Positions 45,240 through 58,022 of a stretch of DNA of 64,000 nucleotides are shown here, piece by piece. Origin of the DNA: Gibbula magus (lineage: Eukaryota > Mollusca > Gastropoda > Trochida > Trochidae); assembly GCA_936450465.1 (NCBI GenBank), contig OW388300.1:16567266-16631265 (forward strand). The letters are read 5' to 3'. Position numbers and translations under genes: made by a program. Numbering within the stretch: position 1 is the stretch's first letter; the number at the start of each line of letters is the position of its first letter. Below the pieces are notes generated by a model. The model was not told the DNA's origin and made no database searches. It saw only the letters and a program-made list of their open reading frames with translations.

Positions 45240-46950
45240 GGACCATGTACAATGTACACTCGTTTTATAACTCTCTTTATTTATTGAGGAGAATTAGCTA
45301 GCCATTGGTCACACTTATTTACAATTGAACAATTGAAGGATACATAGGAAACTGCATTCAATCTAATTTTAAGATTTAAAATAATCTGGTTACATTCCAT
45401 GATTTTTTCAGTTGCTCCTAATACAACAGTCAGAGTAAGTGTCATGAAGAATATTGCCATTTGGAAACCACGATACAGTCAAATAACGTGCTACTGCCCC
45501 TTTAAACAGCTCTCTAATCCTAATAGCTGATGTAAACGGTAAAGAAGGATAACGTTCCATTCATCTATTTTCACGATGTTCTACACTGACTCAGTGGGGG
45601 CGAAGACTGCTATCAAGAGTTATTCCAAAGGAGTCTGAGGTTCAATATTCAGACGAAAAGGTTTTTACATGCAGTGTGTTGTTGGTACAGGACTGTAACG
45701 CAATTCAGTGAAAAGAGTGTGAATACAACAATTTATACCTTCACTATTGTAATAGTCTTTTTGTATGCAATAGTAAACCCAATACCAAAAGAAACTTTGC
45801 ACCCATCTTCTTTTCTTAATAAATCACATAATAGGCAACGATTGGATTTGGGTTTTTAAGTATTGAAATAATTATTCAGTTTTACATTCGATGTATGAAC
45901 ATTTTCATTTCAAAAGTTTATTTAAATAAAAAGTTTGGACGCATCAACATACGAGGGGTATCAAAATGTGTTTGATCAATTCGTCTGTGATTCGGTGGTG
46001 GTCTCGTACTCGGTGGTCTTTGCTAATGGGTAATATCAACGGACTTTTAACATCAGAAACTGTTTCAGTAGTGCGTTAGTCGCTTAACATGTGTGTCTTG
46101 TCAAAATTAAAAGTTTAATTTTTAAATTTTTTAAAAATTTAATTTTTTGTAAAAAAAGTAAAAACTTCTGAAAAAAATATTTGACTGATAACAATACGCC
46201 ATTACTTTTCAGTTTTAGTGTACGATGTCCAAAACTTGAAATATTTGTAATCGAAAAACATACATATGATAAAATCAACTGAGATGTAAAGTTTCTTTTG
46301 GTATTGGGTTTATAAGCCATAGTCTTGAAACACTTTTTGAAATCGGCTTTTAGCAACAATCAACTCAGTGCTTTCAAAATTATACTTGTGCATTCAATTT
46401 TTCTTCTCAATCTTGTACTGTACGATACATATTTTTTTCTGTGGGAGATATCAACTATTCGATCTTCAGAAGTATCTAACACTGAACTTAACTCTCACAT
46501 CCCCTACTGTAAAATTGAATACCCTCTTGTCAAGTATGCACCATTACAATTAATGATGACATTTAATAAACTATCTTTCAATAATTTCAGCAATTAAGAG
46601 AAAGTAGCCACGATGCAGACACTTTGTATGTACATGCACTACAAATGGTACTCCTCTTTGACTGTAAAATACAAAACATAGCTTCTTCTCATTACAAATC
46701 ATTTGCTAAAACCGTAGTCAATAATTCATCAAACCATGCTATTAAAAGCTTAAAGCCGTCCACACTACTCCTAGGCCACACCTCTCAACAGACAGATTAG
46801 TCCTTGTGTAAACAATCCCTGTCTGATTCCAACTAATTTACAAATATAGCTAGTTTTACACTCGCTGACACAACAACCATAAATACCGAACCATGAACTC
46901 GAAAGAACAAAACCTCTTGTATATCACAGTTCTATTTAAAATATAAAAAA
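45240..46950. other. gene-free stretch with an isolated MITE end
   Basis: CGTGCTACTGCCCCTTTAA at 45488-45506 equals the right end of the TTAA element at 13611-13964, but I found no matching left end, so this is a fragment. ORFs at 46084-46359 and 46325-46597 are AT-driven and unsupported. Confidence 0.4.
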
Positions 46951-47168
46951 CATAATATTCAATGGAGATAACTCAGGACAGAAGTTGAAAATAAAATATC
47001 GGTGACGTACAGGGCTAGTTTTTGTCACAAACTATAAGCCCTGAACATTTCATGCACATCGGGTCGGCCGTTACTTCAGAATCGGGCGCACAAAAAAACG
47101 TACAAATCATCAGAAGAAAAAAACGGATAATAACAATAGGCCTTCCAGACATACGTCTTGAAGACCTA
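46950..47168. mobile_element. 3' part of a second TAGGTCTTCAAGAC element
   Basis: The block resembles the last 200 bp of the element at 38467-39925, including 'GGAGATAACTCA', 'TTTCATGCA.ATCGG', 'GCCGTTACT', 'ATAATAACAATA' and the terminal GTCTTGAAGACCTA (47155-47168). The rest of the element is absent, so this copy is truncated. Confidence 0.6.
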
Positions 47169-47179
47169 ATAATAATTTA

Positions 47180-47402
47180 TTGTCCTCACTACAATGTAAA
47201 TCTTTGGAATGCGGTTTGTGTCAATGGCACCCAACAGCCTCTGTGCTGCGCCAGTTCAATCGTTGTTGGATCCCTATAGTGCTGAGCGCCAAGCAAGGAA
47301 GCATCAACTCCCATATTTTAGCGTCTTTTGGTATGGTGCAGCCAGGAATCGAATTCCGACCTCTCGGGTGATGAGCGGACGCTCTACCAACTGTGCTACT
47401 TT
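47180..47402 (-). mobile_element. tRNA-derived SINE
   Basis: On the - strand 47402-47334 reads as a tRNA-like head: A box TAGCACAGTTGGTAGAGCG and B box GGAATTCGATTCC, followed by a non-tRNA body with 'CTTCCTTGCTTGGCGCTCAG' (complement of 47286-47305). The anticodon arm does not pair well enough for a real tRNA gene, and the body argues for a SINE. It inserted right after the truncated element ending at 47168. Confidence 0.6.
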
Positions 47403-47599
47403 AAATAAGGTGGTTATTTGCTTGATTTGGAAAATCATCCTGTACTTTGTGGATAACTTTCGCCACCAGGAGTTTATGAAAGTACATGTAGAGGGTATTG
47501 GCACACTTTCTCGCTCCGAATGTGACAAGGATTGGGTGCATATTCGCATACAGATTTCGCCGTGAGAAGATTTTCATACTTATACCATATTCTTAGTTG

Positions 47600-49640
47600 A
47601 TATGGATTGATAAGTAAAGACCAATCTATCAATGCCTTTATCTAACAACGTCTCTTAAGGGTAATATTTACTAACAAAGTAACAAGATTGTCTAAAGAGA
47701 AACATCTTTCATATTAGCTGCACCTTTTCCTTGCTTTGGGGTTTTAACGGAAAAATATCTGCGTGCAACATGCCATAATATCATACCTTATGACAAAATG
47801 ACTTGAGTCATTGCCAAACTTATCATGTGTCATCTGAACGTCAAAATGGTTTCTTACAACAGGAAGAAACTTTCAGAACTTAATATTTGTCATCCAAGGA
47901 CACAGAAGCTCTTATCACGTTTTAAGCCAACCATGCCAAGAGACAAAAGACAGTTGTATATCAAGTATAATAAGATCTCAAATAGAAACATTGTTCACAA
48001 TACTGACAAGAAAAGCTATTTGCAGTTACCTGTTCACTTTACCAGAGAGTTCCACGCCTATGAAACAAAAATAAATGTCTGACAACACTCATTGAGCAAA
48101 GATTTACGAAAACACCTTTGGAAATCATTTAGATCCAGTGAAATAATGTACCTCAAATAGAAACTCCATCACAATTGCAGATGATTGAACAAGTTAATAT
48201 GTGTTTCTGTCCAAGACAAACATTATGAATTCGTTGGTTGTATTACCGCAATTAAATGGTTATAGAAACAATGTAGTCTATAAATTTTAAGACAGATGAC
48301 AGATTGAAATATCACTGAGCAACCGCATACAAAGGGATTCCGAATGTGGGTGCGATTTTGATCTGTCTTACAGTGAGTTCATTTAACACCCATTATTGAA
48401 CATGCCAAACGGTATAAATGGTGTTATTTTATCAAAAAGTACTGACTATTGCCTCATATAAACGTATTAGTGATTGTCGACTCAGTATCCGTATGATATA
48501 CAGTTGAATATAGTCATTTCTGATCGAAAATCGAACAATGCACTGCGACTGGTGATTGCATATTTATTCAACTTAATTTTGAAAAATAATTTTCAAACTT
48601 CATTGTTTACTATTCTGCACAGAATAGCACCCATCGATGTTTGAGCAGGCGTGAAATAAAAGTTCTATACTATGATGAGTGGTTTTTTAAATATTGTTTT
48701 TACTCTGTTGAAGAAAAGTCTTGTTTTAAGCACTAGTTTATGAACAGATTATGTTTGAAAATTTGAATTAAATTTAATCAACCGTAACAGAAATAATGTA
48801 GTTTCAGTCGTTTATATCACTTGTGCAGGTGGCATTTATTTTGTACCAAATATCGTCCAATAAAACTCACAAAAGTACAGAGAATGATATATATAAATAT
48901 TCTGACTGTATTGATATCAAACAACAGGATGCTCGTTTACTGCTCTACTCTATTACAAGTATCTGAGGCATTAAATGTGTTATAATCGAACAGTCAAACA
49001 TATATAGATGTATATGATAAGCATGACTATGTTAATGAATATGTTCATTTTTGAAAACAAAACAAGAAGACACGAGGTGATAATTAAGAGCAATCACAAG
49101 ATGCTGAGCTTGTCGGAGGTCGATATTATCACAGGGGCATTTATTGCTGAAACCAAACAGTTCCTAGGTCCAATACTTTGATACGATACACCATAAACAA
49201 ATACATAAACAAAGGGATGCAACGCGAATTTTAACACCTGACCACACAAGTCCACATTTCAAAATGTTATCACACAATTTATACTTAATACATATTACGG
49301 GATTAAAGCACAGTGATTTTGCTTTCGGTTAAAACAAACATCAACAAAATCGGTGCATCGTTTCTCAAGTTATGACACTTGAAACACGACATATTACTCG
49401 TCAAACTTGAGTGAGCCAAAATTGTGTTTCAGAAATACATCGATGAAGCTCGAGGAAAAAGTCAACAAAAGCAATCAATCTTGAAAATAGTTTTCTACTA
49501 TCACTTACAGCCCTGATACATGTGACATACTTGAATCGTTTGTTGTATCTTACCGTAACAACTTTATTGCAACTTTATAGTAACTACAAGCAATCTTCAA
49601 ACGACTTACATGTACGCCATGTTGGAGGAAGTGTGGAGGT
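47600..49640. other. gene-free AT-rich stretch
   Basis: One frame at 47825-48082 (85 codons, basic, for example RDKRQLYIKYNKISN) has a more protein-like composition than its surroundings. It lacks splice borders and a second copy, so I do not call it. The rest is AT-rich without recognised structure. Confidence 0.35.
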
Positions 49641-49646
49641 TTGTTT

Positions 49647-49901
49647 TCAGCAATATAAGCTCCTATGGATGTTAATGTATAGTATTACTTTTTTTAGTGC
49701 AAACATTACTTCTTCAGATATCTTGTCAGTGTTCAACACTCTATCAAGCGCAACATGTATCCGTTTCTTTTTACCGAGCACGTTTGAGTGTTTCAGCTCC
49801 CACAAGTATCCACAATCCCAAGACTCTTCACAGCGTTCCCCGATGAAGAGTTTAAACACTGCTTTATATGACATACGATCAAAGCTGAAGTGATTTGTCA
49901 C
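49647..49901 (-). CDS. unrecognised ORF or exon
   Basis: This - strand frame of 84 codons has a protein-like composition, including GERCEESWDCGYLWELKHS and KKKRIHVALDRVLN. An acceptor-like CACTTCAG lies at about 49888, and a donor-like CTCG/GTAAAA lies at about 49780. Either the whole frame or a 100-base exon could be real. The opposite strand is also open (49522-49893), which weakens the case. No homologue comes to mind. Confidence 0.25.
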   Translation of the reverse strand: MTNHFSFDRMSYKAVFKLFIGERCEESWDCGYLWELKHSNVLGKKKRIHVALDRVLNTDKISEEVMFALKKVILYINIHRSLYC

Positions 49902-49904
49902 AAG

Positions 49905-52800
49905 AGAACAGCGTCAAAACCACACGTTTGGATTTGCCATGTCTAGCTACTCAACAACAAATCGTGTTCCTAATAATCCACTGGTAGCATTTTGACAACG
50001 GTACGGTATTCCTACTGGAGACAATTGTAAGGCTGCAGTTTTAAGCAAGTAACAAGTCAAAATAGTACATAAATTATACTAAAGGGTAACTTTTTCTACA
50101 ATTTCAGAAAGTTATCAAAATGTATCAGAATGACGATAATTTGATATGGATGCTCTACTTTAACATACATTAAGCATCATGGAATACGAACTGAATGGAA
50201 CGGTTAAATGTGTTTAGAATTAATAACTAACCACAATTTAAGATGCTTTAAAAACTCCAAATCCTAGAACTTTTAAACATTCAGGATATCTAAAAGTCTT
50301 TAGAAAAATCATAAGATCTCGAGGAGTCAACAGAAAGCAAATTAATTTCTTCTGCCCTAATGACTGTGATACTGCCCAAGTGGTATTAAACAATAATTAA
50401 TATACTCACACATATGTGAACGCTGGTTCAAGTTGATCTTGTTTTCAAAATCATCATTACAGCTTTGACCAAAATTGTAAAAAGTAGTGCCCTACTTGAC
50501 TCAATGTAGGCGACAGTGGACATTTATCATGTTAATGGTAAAAACTTGTAATTCAGTGCAGTCGTACTATCATAGTTTCCTCGTTGTATCGGGAAATACC
50601 AGGACATTTTGTTGTTATACAACTCGGAAACTATGTGGTAACTGACTAACATATCACTTATTTCCAGTGAAATAACATGAAAAATTAACAGTTCGTAAAT
50701 TAGGTAAAATACCATCACCTTTTTGTGGCCCTTTCTCTAGTGCATACATGAAGTGTGTGGTACTACTGACGTTCAATCTGAGCGATTTTAGCACGTGATT
50801 CTGGCGTGTCAAATTTAATTTGCAACGAAATTTCATAGTTTCATAGTTTCTCAATTTTATGATTGGTTTTTGGAGGATTTGATCGACTTATTAGCGTGGC
50901 TCTACATCAATGGAAATTGAAGGTGACTTCTAAATTGGAATAAAATCGTTTACATTTTTAAAATTCTGTCTGTTATCTTTGTTGTATATTATGTTCTATG
51001 CTTCAAACTAATTTATTTATCATTTCAAATATAACTTTCAAAACATAACGGTTGTTGTGAATTTGTGGTAGGAAATATATCAAAGTCATGTATATTGGAT
51101 GGGTTTATTCTTTCTTGTGCATATTCTGGCAGAAGTCAATCAATTGATTCAAGTATTTTAGTCCCAACTGTTTCGAGTATTACATCAAATAAATTTGTTT
51201 TCTTACGTCGTAGTTAATCAAACGTTTAACCTAATCTTGTCTAGTCTTGTTTAAAGGTGATTTTGAAAAGAGTTCATGTATCAGATATAAGGACTGTTTT
51301 GATGAAACAGTCCTGATATCGTTATACAGGACACTTTTATGAATGGTTGCTACGAGTATCGAGGTTTAAGGGGGATGTAATGATGTCTGCAAGAAAACGT
51401 CGCCATTCTGAGGCACATTCGGGCTTTCTTCTCGAATCATAAGTAACCGCTGCAGTTTAATGAAAATAGTCTTCAAGTTGATAAGCTACGGCATTGATGC
51501 TCGATTCCATATCATATAAATTAGTCAAGTCCCACGCATTAATTACTTTTTACATATTACATATATAATTTCTATTTAGCTCGAAAAGCATTACTTACCT
51601 TAGTACCTCAGTCCGAATATAATAATGAAAGCAGGGTCACTGACAGTGCGCACATTAAATTCAAATATTGACGAGTATTTTAAGGTTTCACGAATTCCTC
51701 TATAATTTACAAAGGATAGTTCTGTTGCCATCTTGGATTTTTTTAGATAAAATGAAAACACGCTATATTGTACCTAATTTGACAATATTATTAACATATT
51801 AACACATATCATGTGATAAATTAATAATCAATTTGCTGTTATTCTTTAGCGAAATTTTCCCCGATCGCAGCGCGGATGAATGGCTTCAGTTCTCATTGTT
51901 TTATTTTTCAACAAATGTGCGTTTGTGTTTATCAAGTTGTGAAGTATAAAGTCATCATAATATTACCTTCATTACTTCTTTCAATTTTACTATCGCCGCT
52001 AATGGCTGCAATATTGCCAAAGTGGCGTTAAACAATATCTCACCTACTCAATTAGACTGTGTTATAACCATGTATTAATAACATAAATGTGCAAACAGGA
52101 ATATCCTCTTGAATTTCGTTTCCACAAAAAATACCCGAAAGAACACCTCCTTTCAAATGTATACACAACCGCCGGCTAGTCACATAGATGTAAATATGGC
52201 ATTTGAAATTATACCATGTGTATTTGTATAGTGATAATGCGTATTAAATATTATCTCAGTACATCTTTACCTCAAATGTTTACAGGCGAGGTAGAGCACA
52301 TGGCACACCACATTTAACCGGGTAACCAACCGATGACCAGCATTTTATAACTATATATTTATCTTCCATTCAAATACATGAGCACGCTAAAATGAGTACA
52401 TACAAACAGAAGCTGAAATATTGTGTACACTTGTTCAGATGGGGAATTTCAGAATGTAGATTTATTCACCTAATTTATATATAATATATATTTCATTAAC
52501 TAATGACGCATTATCCCTGAAAGTTATTAAAAGATTATTGAATATATGTTTAACTTTTGCCTTATTTGCATTATGTACGTTTATCTCGTTTACTGTCATA
52601 GGCGATTGCTAGGGTTAAAGGAGTTTCACCAGTACTAAGACACAACTAGGTTGTCTGACCTCTGTTTGGAACGCGGTGATATGTCACATGGCTATACACA
52701 AACAGACGTTTTTTTCTTATCAGATATTTATAGTCATGAATCATTATAGTATGCTAATAGAAAGAATATCAAATGCAATTGAGATGAGAAAAAACAATAG
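49905..52800. other. gene-free stretch with two degraded SINE-like pieces
   Basis: 50345-50405 and 51985-52060, read on the - strand, contain GTTTAATACCACTTGGGCA and GTTTAACGCCACTTTGGCAA, degraded forms of the ACGCCGC-type gastropod SINE core. A 10-bp stem AGGACTGTTT..AAACAGTCCT lies at 51290-51313. Nothing else was recognised. Confidence 0.4.
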
Positions 52801-52802
52801 TT

Positions 52803-52916
52803 CAGGGCCAATATTTTCGAAGCTGCCTTAGTGCTAAGTAAGTCGCAAGTCAATGATAATGTATGGCACTTACGACTAGCTTAGCGCTAAGAGAGCTTCG
52901 AAAATATAGGTCCTGG
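52803..52916. mobile_element. 114-bp palindromic (fold-back) element
   Basis: The left arm (CAGGGCCAATATTTTCGAAG) and right arm (CTTCGAAAATATAGGTCCTG) are complementary over nearly their whole length of about 48 bp, with GCTTAGCGCTAAG-like inner parts and a short loop near 52855. It is non-coding. It is a typical small hairpin MITE. Confidence 0.8.
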
Positions 52917-52919
52917 TTT

Positions 52920-54040
52920 AGAACTTTTTCATTGTCAACACATGATGTTTCAGAGTATATGCTATTTCGTCACCTGCAAAGGTCTCGTACTGGATATCTC
53001 ATGACAATCAGTTAGAACTAAGGATTCTTTCAGATGGTTTTGCAATGAAATTCACAGCTTATTGTACTTTGAATCGAGTGAAACGAACCTTATTTGTAAC
53101 CAAATGTGAAAAATATGTTATTACAAGGATCCGCAAATACGCAAGCTATCCTAATCAGCCGATGCATCTTCTGTTCTGAGAAATAATACTATAGTTTTAT
53201 CAATCTTCCTTCTAGGTATCTAGGTAAAGATCAAATGTGACATCGTGAAGTTATACACTAACATGTATACATACAATGTCAATACACAGAATTTGCCGTT
53301 ACGAACGCCCAAAAGTAGACACTTCATGCCTATATTTGCCTTATTATCTTCAAATCATCTTGTATTCACCTTCTACAGAAATCTTGACTAGATTAACGAC
53401 CACAACATGATTTAGCCTCTTCACACCGAATTCAAGTCTTCACACAGTCCATTACACCGAGACGGGGATAACCATTGCCACAGGATATCCAGCAAATAAC
53501 CGTTCACTCCAAGCACTCATCACCTGATTAAGAATTTGAAAATTTATAGCGTCCTTTCATTTATACAGAAAGCAAACTTGATGAGAGGAACCCAATACAT
53601 TGCTTTGGAAATGAAATAAATATGAAAGTTTGAATTTATATCTATAAATGAACTCATAACGAACTTGACACGCTGTATGACAAGTCAATTAACAAGAGCA
53701 CGATGTAATCACTCTTAACGAAGTAACAACGCAACAAGATATTACAGTGAGTCTGAGAGGGTCTACAACTACGTACCGAAACTTTGTTCACCATCTGTAT
53801 TATAGTGCAAACGTGATGTAATTTTGTATGTCTTTGAAGCATCGCGGGTCATTGTGCATCATATATAACGATATAAAACATATGCAAAATTTTACTCGAA
53901 AATTAATGAAAGTTGAATTTACAAAAGTTGACACATTTTATTTGTTCACTATGCCAATTTTCGTAAACATGCAACACTGACGTGACGACATAGGCATCGT
54001 TTGAATTGATTGTTTTACTCGTGAAAATATGATAACTCAT
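52920..54040. other. gene-free AT-rich stretch
   Basis: No coding, RNA or mobile-element signal was found. It ends where the third unit copy begins. Confidence 0.4.
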
Positions 54041-54794
54041 TGTTATTGTGTGTTATTTAAGTTTATTGGCATTACAATGAACGTCAATTTACATGATATT
54101 TGCACCAAGATATACAAGTAGGTGAACAAACTTTCGGCATGCAGCTGAACGTGTCGATGATGCATTCTGAAGGTTAACACATTGCGTTCATCACATGTCC
54201 TAGAGGATGAACATTTTACCAATTTCATGTCTGTTAATAGTGTTCATTTAAAAATCATTATAATATTACCTCAGCTTTCAAAATGTGACTATACTATATT
54301 CCTACATTCGCCTTTCTCCCTCAATCTCACATTAACATAATTGCATCCTCTATTCATAAGTATTTTCACGTCTAACGACTATGGATCTCACCTTAATTGG
54401 TTGTTATTGTTGCATATGTCTGAGTTAATAAGCGTAGACTCGCAATCTGTAAATGTTTCGCTTAGGGAATATGATATTATTCAGACAGAATAAAATTACC
54501 ATTCCGACATCAGCATGCACATTACAAGTTCTGTTGTCTGTGGAAGTGTATGTTTACATCAGATAATAAACGTAAAAGACACTGTAAAGACACCAAATAT
54601 TAGAAGAACCTTCATCGAAATAAAAGCTATTAGTTTAAAAATTACACTTGTAAATATTTGTCTAAAACTCTTTCAACCAAAATAATACCCTCATTGAAAT
54701 CGTCAGTTGACATCTATAGTTCAACAGAAGAGTATTGCTTGTTTTTACTCGCTCATGAAAGACAGTTCGCTAGATCAGTTTTGGCAAGAAATAA

Positions 54795-54870
54795 GTGAGG
54801 TAATACGGGGTTTAACGCCACTTTCCATATCATTTCACTTATATCACAGCTGCTAAGTACTATTTTTTTA
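54795..54870 (+). mobile_element. degraded gastropod-type SINE piece
   Basis: 'GGGGTTTAACGCCACTTTCC' followed by 'ATTTCACTTATATCACAGC' resembles the core of the SINEs at 28940 and 61895. It lies directly before relic exon D of copy 3. Only about 75 bp are recognisable. Confidence 0.4.
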
Positions 54871-54878
54871 TTGACCAG

Positions 54879-55078
54879 TATCTGCCCAAGACACATAACT
54901 GAATCTCAGATGTAATGTCTCATTGCTCCCTGACATCAGAGGTGGTAACCTGTATGGATCATTCAGAGGGTTAAATGATGACATCTCACTTAATTTCCTT
55001 ACTCATCAGATAAAATACGATATCAGCATTTCCTCTACGTGGCAATATTACAGTGACGGACATAGTAATTGCTTATTC
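54879..55078 (+). pseudogene. relic exon D, copy 3
   Basis: A good acceptor (TATTTTTTTATTGACCAG) ends at 54878. The frame has a TAA early (copy 1 has CAA there) and then reads LPDIRGGNLYGSF, LNDDISLNFLTHQIKYDIS and STWQYYSDG before a stop. It is one nonsense change away from the open copies. Confidence 0.45.
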
Positions 55079-55162
55079 TGATACTAGTAACTATAATATA
55101 TAATTTATTGTCACATTCACACGACTGTCTCTCAAATGTAACTCTATCTTTCAACTAACTAA

Positions 55163-56338
55163 CCCAGCAAACATGACTGTACTGGGCCAGTACTGGCCTG
55201 GTACTGGCTGGTAAAGTTGATAAAGGCATACTGGCTAACGGTAAAGAACCAGTACTGGCCCAGAACCGTTTTAACTGAATTGGCCCAGTTCAGGTAAAAT
55301 TGTACTGGCCCAGTGTTGGCAAAACGGTACTGAAGTACGGTACTGGCCCTGTACTGGCCCAGTTAAGGCATATCATTTCCTGTCGAAATGCATTATGGGA
55401 TATTTACAAAGAGCCAGTACTGGGCCGGTACAGGGCCGGTACAGGGCCGGTACAGGCCCAGTACAGATTAGATATTAGGTACATATACTGGCCCGGTACT
55501 GGCCCAGTACTGGCCAAATTCAGGTATGACACTTCCTGTTAGGGAATTATGGGTAGTATTTCAAATTGTCGTCTGCTTCAGAGAGACAAGAGGAGAAGGC
55601 AACGATTTGGTATCCTTTGAATGTGAGTTCAATTCATGAGTTAACTTTAGTTGTATTTATAAAAATTTGATTCATTCTATATGACTATCTATCACTGGTG
55701 TGTTCCACATTAACAATTGCTGCTGTATGTATTAATATCATTAGGAAATCTAAGTGTGAAACTAATCACAAGTTGCTTTTTTATCATTGTCTTTGTTGTA
55801 CATAGGCCTACTTGTTAAAAATAAATTTTGGCTTGTTTTCAAATATCACACATTTGACTTCATATTTGACAATATTGACATTATGAAAAAAATACAAACA
55901 ATATTTCAGTTTCATAATAAAAATACAAATTCAAAATAAAAAAGCTGGAAGATTTCAAACTGATATGATTAATATTGTTTACTTTAAGAAAAGTATAACA
56001 ATTTAGAAAATGAGAGAGAAAATGATAATAGCTAAATCAACCTTCATTTATCAGTTCATTTGGATATTGAAAACTTACGGTATACACAATATATTTAATG
56101 TACCGGAACGGTAAAGGCTAACCTGAATTGGGCCAGTACAGGAAATGGTATCGTTTTAGTACTGGCGTGATACTGGGCCAGTACTGGCCCAGTACCGTTT
56201 GCCAGTACTGGCCCAGTACCACGCCAGTGTGCAAGTTAGTACAGGGCCAGTACCGGATGCCTGAATCGGGCCAGTACTGGATGCCTGTATCAGCCACTAC
56301 TGGCCCAGTACTGGCCTAGTACGGTCATGTTTGCTGGG
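55163..56338. mobile_element. 1.18-kb element with long ends made of CCAGTACTGG words
   Basis: The outer ends are inverted: CCCAGCAAACATGAC at 55163-55177 and GTCATGTTTGCTGGG at 56324-56338. Both flanks of the element (55178-55540 and about 56120-56323) are arrays of a degenerate palindrome (GGGCCAGTACTGGCCC and variants such as GGTACTGG or CCGGTAC), while the middle (55545-56110) is ordinary AT-rich sequence. The paralogous site near 22455-22475 is uninterrupted. There is no transposase. ORFs at 55300 and 56128 are artefacts of the repeat. Confidence 0.8.
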
Positions 56339-57146
56339 AAGTGACTATCTGGCTTAATCATTCCCAATTGTAATTGAGTTGAATACATCTTTCACCTTTT
56401 GCTAGTCCTGATTATGTTATGTAGGTATGATGAATGGGACAGTATATGTCAGTGTTATCGTTGTCGTTCTAATGAACACTGAATGACTGTAAAAAAAACT
56501 ATTCATCAAGTGGTGGATACATTTATATCCTGTTACGTATTACACACATCATTAGCAAATTGGACTTTTGTAAACTGAAGTCGGAGTTCTTTATAGAGAC
56601 ACTTTATGTTGTATAAGCACTTCTGTGATGATGGATATTTATGCTAATCAATAAATTAAGAGTAATGTTTATATTGCATTACAGGTTAACATACTTTCTT
56701 TTATTGCCATTCTAAATTGCGGTGATGAAGAATAGCACGGTGCTTCACAGCTGAAACACCATTACACTATGGAGGCAGACTTTCAATTGAGTCAACTTTA
56801 ACAACTGAAAGTTACAGTTTTCAAAGCTGAACCACTCAGTATCTCTTAAGGAGAAACTTAAGTTGTCTCGATTGCCTGTGAAGAATGATACCTGATGATA
56901 AACATACGGCTTGCAATGCCCTCAACATCTGAAAATCAATAGCTGGTTTAAACCAATTTTGTGAATGGCACCAAAATTAACTCTATATGGAGGCATCAAG
57001 CATATAGAGAATGACAGTAGCATCATATAAAGTTTTTATAAATATTATAATTGTAAGTTTGTTGGTTGAAGCATTGCGCTGTTCATTACTTAAATGTACC
57101 CGGATCAATACCCTTCCAACAACTGAACATCAAGCTCAGTTTATTA

Positions 57147-57317
57147 AAAGACAAGGATATATTTATGTATTTTCAAAGTCTTTATTTCAAAATGGCGACG
57201 ATTCGGTATAGATCCTTTTACCGCTATCACTCATATATAACGGTATAAGGATCTATACTGAAACGACGCTATTGTAAAATAAAGAAGTTGAACATCCATA
57301 AATATATCCTTGTCTTT
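57147..57317. mobile_element. 171-bp fold-back element
   Basis: The two arms of about 77 bp pair: AAAGACAAGGATATATTTAT at 57147-57166 with its complement ending at 57317. The inner arms (GTATAGATCCTTTTACCG and CGGTATAAGGATCTATAC) are separated by a loop near 57225-57240. It is absent from the corresponding part of copy 2 (about 23265-23280). Confidence 0.8.
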
Positions 57318-57774
57318 CTATTACACCAACTTCTAGAATGTCTCTCAAACAGTTCTCTTTATTATCAGCCAAATATTCGTTTGATATAAAATCTTGCATC
57401 TCCGATAATTTTAGGCCTCAGAGAATCAAGGCATTGTAGTAGAGAAGCGGATACAAATACACTAATAGAGCAGGGTAGCACATTTAAGAAGAGGAAATGA
57501 CCATTGGAATCCAGTGCTCAGTTTATGAGCAAATAATCAAATTGAGTCGAGTTGTATATTTATATATATCTAAACATTTAGTGAATTTGCGTTATTTTGG
57601 TGGAAATGATACTTTTGGAGATTGTGAGATCGAAATCAATGTTACAGGTGTTCGTCAAAACATTTCTAGGGATCTGACCTGACACTTGGTGAAATGAAGG
57701 GCACACTGTGCTTGAACTGTTGACATGAATGCAAAGCCTGTATTTTTTGTTTGAATAGAAACCTTTAAAGATGT

Positions 57775-58022
57775 TCATCTGACAAACTCGGTTACAGTGC
57801 CTGTCTGGCTGCGTACATATTCACTCTCTATAGCCTTTAGATCCGCTTTCATACATACAGAATCCAACTTATGTACCAGTGCATTCACATTGGAGTTATA
57901 CATCATTGTAAAGTAGTCTTCCTTCATTGTCAGGGCCCTGTCTATAATTGGTGTCTCAGTGGCATTAGTCACGTTGTTTGACCATTCAACCCAGAATGAG
58001 TTGTTGTAAAGGAGGATTAAGG
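57775..58022 (-). CDS. exon E, best preserved copy (terminal exon)
   Basis: On the - strand the acceptor GTCCTTACAG (ending 58023) opens a frame of about 82 codons to TGA at 57775-57777. The protein includes SFWVEWSNNVTNATETPII, then MKEDYFTMMYNSNVNALVHK, in two parts, then IESEYVRSQTG. It is polar, with two N-glycosylation sequons (NVT, NAT). No stop or frameshift interrupts it, in contrast to the copies at 18540-18690 and 23600-23784. No family is recognised and upstream exons were not found, so it may be the last exon of a gene reaching beyond 58 kb or a recent relic. Confidence 0.45.

Noticed and set aside
46084..46597. Overlapping ORFs of 91, 90 and 61 codons
   Set aside because: They are AT-driven, on both strands, without splice borders, copies or recognisable motifs.
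47334..47402. Possible functional tRNA gene
   Set aside because: The anticodon stem does not pair well and a SINE body follows, so it is a SINE head.
55300..55542. ORF with GPV and YWP repeats
   Set aside because: It is a translation of the CCAGTACTGG word array.
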